From positions 20,904,701 through 20,968,700 of the forward strand of contig OY540816.1 in assembly GCA_961205875.1 (NCBI GenBank): a DNA stretch of 64,000 bases, read 5' to 3'. The stretch is from Sialis fuliginosa (taxonomy: Eukaryota; Arthropoda; Insecta; Megaloptera; Sialidae). Position numbers and translations under genes: made by a program. Under the pieces are notes generated by a model, which worked only from the letters and a program-made list of their open reading frames with translations, did no database searches and was not told the DNA's origin. This document shows, piece by piece, positions 57,696 through 64,000 of this stretch (its first letter is position 1; each line of letters begins with the position of its first letter).

Positions 57696-58630
57696 GAAAT
57701 TAGTATTATAAAACACTTAATAATCACTTATATCTGGTCCATTCAAAAATAAAAAGCGATTAACTCCTTAAAGTGAAAATTTTATATATAATTAATTATT
57801 ATATACATATTTCAGTTACGTCCTATGGGGCTATTTATAAAATCATTTTGAAGAATTTCTTAAATAAAAAAAATTGCATTATATTTAAATGCACTTCTTT
57901 TTAAATCATAAACATATGAATACATTAATAGTTTCCACTAACAATTAATTCTTTGCACTGAATGATCTCACTGATCTTTTTGGTATTTTTAATATGATTA
58001 TTTCTTACATTTTTATTGAAATATTTTTTCCTTATTTAATAAATCGAATAATAGTGTTAAAATGTCTCTTTAAAACATACCCCATAACGAGTCACTTGAT
58101 AACATATGGACAACGTTTTTTTAAACCTTCCTTAAGTGTTAGAAAATATATAAAATAATTTTGTAATTTTAATTGAGGATAATATTTGTTACAAAACAAA
58201 TAAAAATTTCCTGTACAAATTAAAGAATCATATACATTTTAGCATAAAATTATTTATATTAGAAAGCATATCAATTTAATTACATTATTTTGCATGCACA
58301 CACACACACACACACTTACACACCCACCAACGTGCACGCATATTTTAAACATGATATATACAACACCTTAAAATGCGGAAGTCTAAATAGAATATGTATA
58401 TCATATAATAATGTGAGAATAATAAATTTGTGTATTATAATAAATATAATAGCGTTAACAACATTCTTATTAATATTATTCTTCTTCTTCTTCTGTCTTA
58501 TTCTTCAAAGAATAAACATTTATAGTTTTGTATTCTTGAGTCATATTTATAACACGTATAGTGATATCTTTTTATTAATGGGTTTTAGTACATTGGCGTT
58601 TTAGTATTGGGGAAACTTTTCTGTGATCAG
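57696..58630. other. AT-rich upstream stretch with (CA)n
   Basis: A (CA)n microsatellite lies at about 58297-58315. Short open frames only. Confidence 0.3.
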
Positions 58631-58740
58631 AGTGTCCACTTTCTGGAAAGTCAGGAAAAGTCAGGGAAGCCTAAAGTGGTCAGGGAAAGTCAGGGAATTT
58701 ATTATTTTTTTTTTTAGAAAGTCAGGGAAAAAGTGTATAA
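58631..58740 (+). repeat. Patch of AGTCAGGGAAA repeats
   Basis: GAAAGTCAGGAAAAGTCAGG and variants occur about six times in 100 bp. Likely the end of a transposon with sub-terminal repeats. Confidence 0.5.
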
Positions 58741-59481
58741 ATTTAAGTTGACGAACAAAAAAATGAAAAAGGTCATTGAATTGAAAGTAAATAACAAGTG
58801 TAAAATTTTCAAGTTAAAATCCAAATTTTTCTGTTTAAAAAAAATATACTTAGCCCTTCAAAATATTCACTTAGTTCGGAACTAAAACTTGAATTTTAAA
58901 ATAAACAATTCCAAATATTTCCATGGTCGAATCAAGACCTCTTTAGATCCCCTAATACCCCATATAATTATTTTTAAAAATGTAATAGATAGATATACTT
59001 AATATTGTTTTTACTCTAGTTTAAAAAAAATGTTATAAATATACCAAAAAAAAAATTTTTTTTGTAAAGCCACCATTGTCTTTGTACAGTTGGCAACATT
59101 GTTAGTTGAAAAACAAATTATTATTGTTGATTTATTGTGCGAATTAAAATCTAATCAGACATAATGATGGTGTAATGGAAAATGATTTCAAAGAGTTTCT
59201 AGTACGTTTTATGTCTGAAATTATATACCAGTTAATTATGGAAAATATTCTTTCAGAATGATGGGAATTTGACATTTCATAAATGGCTTCAAACTATTTA
59301 TTACTATTATTTAAGTGTTCGTATTTAAAACAATGAAATTTTGTTTTTATTGTTTATAATTTCGACAATTCTATCACGTTTACTGAATATTTTGTGTTGA
59401 TACTTAATTTTATTTAACGTAGTTTTTTGTTTTAATACTTATGATAAACAATTGTTTGATAGTCTGTAATTAATGAATATA
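58741..59481. other. AT-rich upstream stretch, nothing recognised
   Basis: No gene or shared repeat was seen. Confidence 0.3.
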
Positions 59482-59975
59482 TAAGGTACTGGCACCAGTT
59501 ATGGCCGCTATAAGAGCAAGGTTTACTGTTTTTGCAATTCTTATGAACTAATGTTACTAATAAAACAAGTAACTCTTTATTTAATCAATTTAATAACTAA
59601 AGTCCGCAAATATAGTTTGTTTTTTTAAATTATAGCCATTCATTTGTTTATGTTTTTTCTCCAGTAATGGATAAAATAAAACCAGTAATGAGCACGCGGT
59701 GATGGACACTTGCTAATGATTACAAAATGATAAGTACTACGACACAAAAGATATAAAAGAAAGAATCGTCAAATTTGAAACAATATAAAGCAGTTGCTAT
59801 GATAATATAATAATTAATTAATAAACTATACTAATAATTAGTTTAAATGTCCACCATTTTGACACCTATTGGCCGTATATAGATTATTAGGTATATTAGA
59901 TATTTCTAATTCAGAATATTTAATTTTAAAAAAGCCATTACTGGGGTCATATCCAAGACTGGTGCCAGTATCTTA
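59482..59975 (+). mobile_element. MITE family E, full reference copy (494 bp)
   Basis: Ends TAAGGTACTGGCACCAGTTA and GACTGGTGCCAGTATCTTA, inverted with TA at both borders, as expected of Tc1/mariner-type insertion. The interior has GTAACTCTTTATTTAATCAA, AACCAGTAATGAGCACGCGG, GACACTTGCTAATGATTACA and CCTATTGGCC. It has no transposase. Confidence 0.88.
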
Positions 59976-60085
59976 GTTACTTCTTGGAATGCATTAATTT
60001 TCAAGTATAACTAAATGTGTATTTATATTTTTTTTAGATATAATAGTCAATTAGTGTGAGTGCTTTTTTATATATTTTTTAATTT

Positions 60086-60285
60086 GAAGACCACTGCTAT
60101 AAACTACAAAAACATGGTTCCATAAATTGTATTCAATATTTAATTACGCTACTATTATTTTACCAATTTTTTATTTTTATTTTAGCAAACCTAGTTTGAA
60201 GACCACTGCTCTAAACTACAAAAACATGGTTCCATATAAATTGTATTCAATATTTAATTACGCTACTATTATTTTACCAATGTTG
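60086..60285 (+). repeat. Two-unit direct repeat, about 112 bp period
   Basis: TTTGAAGACCACTGCTATAA...ATTTTACCAATT and TTTGAAGACCACTGCTCTAA...ATTTTACCAATG. The units share about 85 bp almost exactly, so the duplication is recent. Confidence 0.85.
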
Positions 60286-60690
60286 CAAGAATTTTCGTAA
60301 CCTAAAAATAATAATCGATAATTTTATAAAAGATATAGTAAAAAAATAACAAATAAAACACAATAATGATTTCAACAAAGAAATCAGGAACCGCCTACAA
60401 GTTGTTGGAATAGACACGAAACCATTTTTATTATTATTATTATTAGAAATACCGTTTTTTCTTACTCGGAACCCATTAGGTGCTCATTGTTTTATTATAT
60501 AAAAGTTGGTAAACGTGTGTTAAATTACATACTTTGACGTGTGTGTGTGTGTGGAAGTTCCATGGCATGCTCTGATGGATATAAGTAAACTTTGGTTTCA
60601 GTTTCGACATCATGTAGTATTTTAACTGTCCACTTTCATTGCAAAAAGTTACGAAGATTGTCCGAAATAATTCAATTATAAGTATATATA

Positions 60691-61027
60691 CAGTGTATTC
60701 CAAGTTGATTAAGACATAGGAAATTTAACATGGGGACAATTAGAAATGTTGTAGTAGCCTTTGGTCAAATTGAACGATGTGTGATTGGTGCATTTTGAAA
60801 TGCCGCCTCGAAACTAACTGATAAATTTTAAATTAATCAACAGTATTTTGTTTTCAACTTTAATAAAGAACAAAATACATTAATAAAATTAAAGTAAGCA
60901 TCCTAGATAAAATTATAATAATATTTTTTGGCAGATATAAATTTGAAAACAAAATACTAATTACTATTTTATAAAATTTTGTGGCGGCATTTCAAAATGC
61001 ACCAATCACACATCGTTAAATACACTG
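60691..61027. mobile_element. MITE family J, copy with shortened right arm
   Basis: 337 bp, TA on both sides. The left arm starts CAGTGTATTCCAAGTTGATT. The right arm is cut after CACACATCGTTAAA and joined directly to the terminal ACACTG. Confidence 0.82.
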
Positions 61028-61179
61028 TATAGTAATAGTTACTACAACTTTTATTTATTTAGGTGGTCCGAATTCTAATTGCCTGGATTAGAAAAAATAT
61101 ATTTCGTATACAATGGCGTAAACAGGATTTTTTTAGGAGATGGTTTTTTTTGTACAGTGGTAAAAATAACGTAGACCTG

Positions 61180-61425
61180 ATTGATCGGGACTCCCCCCCC
61201 CCCATTGTTTTTTTTAAATTTAGTAACCTGGTCAGGCACGAATAGAACTGCCCGATCAGGGCCAGATTTGATTAATCAGTTCAGAATCGGATGCAGCCCA
61301 GCACTAATCATGATAAGGTCCAGATCAGGAAAACCTGATCCTGCACGGATGCCAACAGGCGTTAAATTTTGGATCAGGTTTTCCTGATCTTGGCCATATC
61401 AAGACTGGGGATTTCAGCCTTAGCA
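61180..61425. repeat. Patch of GATCAGG/CCTGATC repeats
   Basis: CCTGATC and GATCAGG variants occur about eight times, including a perfect GATCAGGTTTTCCTGATC palindrome at 61371. Probably sub-terminal repeats of a transposon; open frames here are not supported. Confidence 0.5.
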
Positions 61426-61633
61426 AATTTCTGCTCGGGTTATTTTAAGAAAATGTTTCAACTGCAAATACCTTTTTTTATCTACACTTTGTATATTTCT
61501 ATCTTAGAAATTATAGTGACTTTTTTTTTGTTCTACACTTACACTTTTTTATATTTTTCTTTCTACTTGCAATTTTTCAACTATACAAATTAGCTTTTAC
61601 AACTGCAGAAACAAGCTACAACTACAAAGGTAA

Positions 61634-61832
61634 AAAATTGACTTGGGCCAAGAAATCCTTGTTTTATATATAACGAAAACAATATTTTTTTAATATAAAT
61701 AAATATTGTTTCTCTTTAAAACAATATTGTCGGACGAAAACAATAATATAGTTGGATTAAGAATATATTCTTATATTAAGAAAATATTGCTTTCGTTATA
61801 TATAAAACAAGGATTTCTTGGCCTAAGTCAAC
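61634..61832. mobile_element. Foldback element of about 200 bp
   Basis: TTGACTTGGGCCAAGAAATC and CTTGTTTTATATATAACG on the left are mirrored at the right as CGTTATATATAAAACAAG and GATTTCTTGGCCTAAGTCAA, around an AT-rich loop containing further inverted AATATTGTTT text. Confidence 0.8.
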
Positions 61833-62340
61833 GTTTCTACCAGTGTACACATTAAAATATAATCCCTGAGTTATTATTTATACAGAAATTGATTATTACA
61901 TTAAACCCAAACAGGTTCAAACAACTAAATCTACATTAAGCGTGTCTGAATAAGGCAATAAAGATTCTAGATCAGAAGTCAAGCAATTAAAAAACTTAAA
62001 AAAACATAGAATTTTCATTACCAACTCTCGTAAAGTAATCATTGAGTTACTTAAACAAAAGAACTAATGTCTAATTAAAAACGGATTAATTATTTCTATA
62101 ATTGCTGTACAGTCGTACATTATCTCGAATAAAATATAAATAAATATATGATACAGAAACTAGCAATTACAATTAAAAAATACAATCCTCTGGCTTTAAG
62201 ATAAACAAAACAATAATGATGAATGTATTCATTTGTAATTTAATTTAAGGCATAGACTACAAAGTAATACCTATATACCTATAATATACATAAATAAAGA
62301 ACATGTGAGAGTGTTCATGGGTAATAAAAATAAAATAAGA
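61833..62340. other. AT-rich stretch, nothing recognised
   Basis: No gene, RNA or shared repeat was seen. Confidence 0.3.
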
Positions 62341-62545
62341 TAAGGTAGTGGCACCAGTCTTGGCAAGGACCCCAGTAATGGCAAATGTTTAATTAAATGT
62401 ACTGAATTATTAGAAATATGTGTTAATATTTGACTACTACCATTTCTGAATATTAATCCATATACATTTAACTGTGTTACAGCGTGATTTGATGATAATC
62501 GGCCAATAGGTGTCAAAATGGTGGACATTTAAACTAATTATTAGC
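62341..62545 (+). mobile_element. MITE family E, left 40 percent
   Basis: TAAGGTAGTGGCACCAGTCT, GGACCCCAGTAATGGC, CAGCGTGATTTGATGATAAT, CAAAATGGTGGACATTTAAA; abruptly ends near 62545, shortly before foldback family K. Confidence 0.75.
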
Positions 62546-62599
62546 ATAATTTATTTATTAACCCAAATATTTTAACCAAAAGTAAAAAATAACATTTAA

Positions 62600-63411
62600 T
62601 ATTAATTTACACGTTCAATTATAAAAATATAATACCTCTACGTCTTATTTTCTTGTATTTTAGTCGATATTTGTATGACGAGTTGAAGTTCACTGCAGGA
62701 AATTTCACTAAAAAATTTCGAATTTTTGATTTCGTTAAAAGTATGTTTATTGTATAGAAAATGACGTGAAAATTTGAATGCTTCAAACCGCAGGTCTGTA
62801 TCTCAAACCGTTCTCGAGATATAGCCTCTCAAAGTTTTAGTTTTTTCAAATTTTTGGAGAAAAAAGGCCATAACTTTTGAACGCGTTGTCGGAATTTATT
62901 TTAGTTGACGGATTTGGAATCAGCGTATCAAAATCTATATAATGACATGTATAATACCTTAAAACTCGAGAAAAAAAAATTTGCGAAAAATCGAAAAAAT
63001 TCAAAGGGGTATACCTTAAAAAAATGTCGATTTTTGACCAAAATTTTTTTGTCGAATTTTAAAGTATTATACATGTCATTATATAGATTTTGACACGCTG
63101 ATTTCAAATCCGTCAACTAAAATCAATTCCGACCACGCCTTCAAAAGTTATGGCCTTTTTTCTCCTAAAATTTGAAAAAACTAAAACTTTGAGAGGTTAT
63201 ATCTCGAGAACGGTTTGAGATACCGACTTGCGGTTTGAAACAAACAACTTTTCACGCCATTTTCTATACAATAAACATACTTTTAACGAAATCAAAAATT
63301 CGAAATTTTTTAGTGAAATTTCCTTCATTTCGTCATACAAATATCGACTAAAATACAAGAAAATAAGACGTAGAGGTATTATAGTTTTATAATTGAACGT
63401 GTAAATTAATA
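62600..63411. mobile_element. Foldback element family K, copy 2 (complete)
   Basis: About 812 bp. Outer ends ATTAATTTACACGTTCAATT and AATTGAACGTGTAAATTAAT are perfect inverses. The arms match copy 1 closely. The mirrored open frames are artefacts of the palindrome. Transcripts would form a long hairpin. Confidence 0.9.
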
Positions 63412-64000
63412 TTAATAATATTAAATAAATTAAATTTTTAATTTTTCTTTGTCTCATGCTAAAACGTATCTTCGATATTGCGAGGAAACAAAAAAATTTT
63501 AGCATATGAATGATTCGTTTAATAAATAATATGTAATATGTAAATTTATCCGACCTCTTAACAAATGATTGATTTTATTACACAATTATTTTCTACTAAT
63601 TACCATGTAACAAAAGAATCCAACAACAATTAACAATAAAAATTGTTAAAGCGTTTATACCTTGAATAATAATTAAAAAAATAATCCAACAGTGATTTCC
63701 GTAAACTGGTTTATTATTATTAATAATAATCTAATTATTATATTAATTCATTACAAATTATTACAATTATGTAACTTAATAAGAAACAATTATGTTACCA
63801 CACACACACACACATAATTATGGGTGTGTGTGTGAATTAAAGGAAGTAATAGTTTGTTCCAACTTTCGAAATCTAGTAACGATGCATTTGTTTTAGAATT
63901 TAGCGTGACTTGCTTATTATTTTATATTATTATTATAACAATAAAAATGTTTTGCACATCATAATACAAACGGTAGTTCATCTGCTATTTATTATGTTAT
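63412..64000. other. AT-rich window end with a family B tail scrap and a CA/TG hairpin
   Basis: AAACGTATCTTCGATATTGC at 63462 is the end of family B alone. (CA)n followed by TAATTATG and (TG)n at 63800-63834 forms a microsatellite hairpin. Nothing coding. Confidence 0.45.

Overview
The window is AT-rich, repeat-dense animal DNA, most likely from an insect. The evidence is a Bar-class homeobox gene with large introns, BEL/Pao and RNase-H-bearing LINE retrotransposons, many TA-flanked MITEs, and LINE-tail-like relics with CAGA microsatellites and a start reading like AACTAGCTGTACCCGCGG. I cannot place the order; Lepidoptera or Hemiptera would both fit. No bacterial-type features, CRISPR, tRNA or rRNA genes were seen.

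The only host gene I can support is a BarH-type homeobox gene on the minus strand. It has three coding exons: 53398-53074, 15821-15515 and 1217-707. Splice sites and intron phases (1 and 2) match, and the joined reading frame is 1,143 nt, or 380 residues. It carries an N-terminal FIL motif, a glycine/serine linker, a Bar homeodomain with Tyr at position 49, and the usual Ser/Pro-rich Bar tail. Intron 1 is about 37.3 kb and intron 2 about 14.3 kb. Nearly everything else lies inside these introns or upstream of exon 1.

Intron 2 (1218-15514) holds dispersed repeats, a four-unit 177-bp tandem array (5381-6088), a five-unit array of about 170 bp (12240-13085), foldback elements and LINE-tail relics. 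Intron 1 (15822-53073) holds two structurally complete retrotransposons, both antisense to the gene. The first is a 6.2-kb LINE (27529-33719) with intact overlapping ORF1 and ORF2 and a 14-bp target-site duplication. The second is a 6.5-kb BEL/Pao element (35929-42451) with 151-bp LTRs differing at one base, a 5-bp target-site duplication and an intact 1,769-residue Gag-Pol. Around them lie TA-flanked MITE families, a large foldback element and a pogo-like MITE.

The most unusual small feature is a 150-bp insertion at 25241-25390, flanked by an exact 15-bp direct repeat and containing a hammerhead-ribozyme-like core. It resembles a single animal retrozyme or a Penelope-derived unit. Upstream of exon 1 (53399-64000) there is only candidate 5' flank and more repeats. 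No new multi-gene system was found. The strongest leads are the hammerhead insert, inverted repeats bracketing the homeobox exon 2, and several unrelated tandem arrays that share a period of about 160-178 bp.
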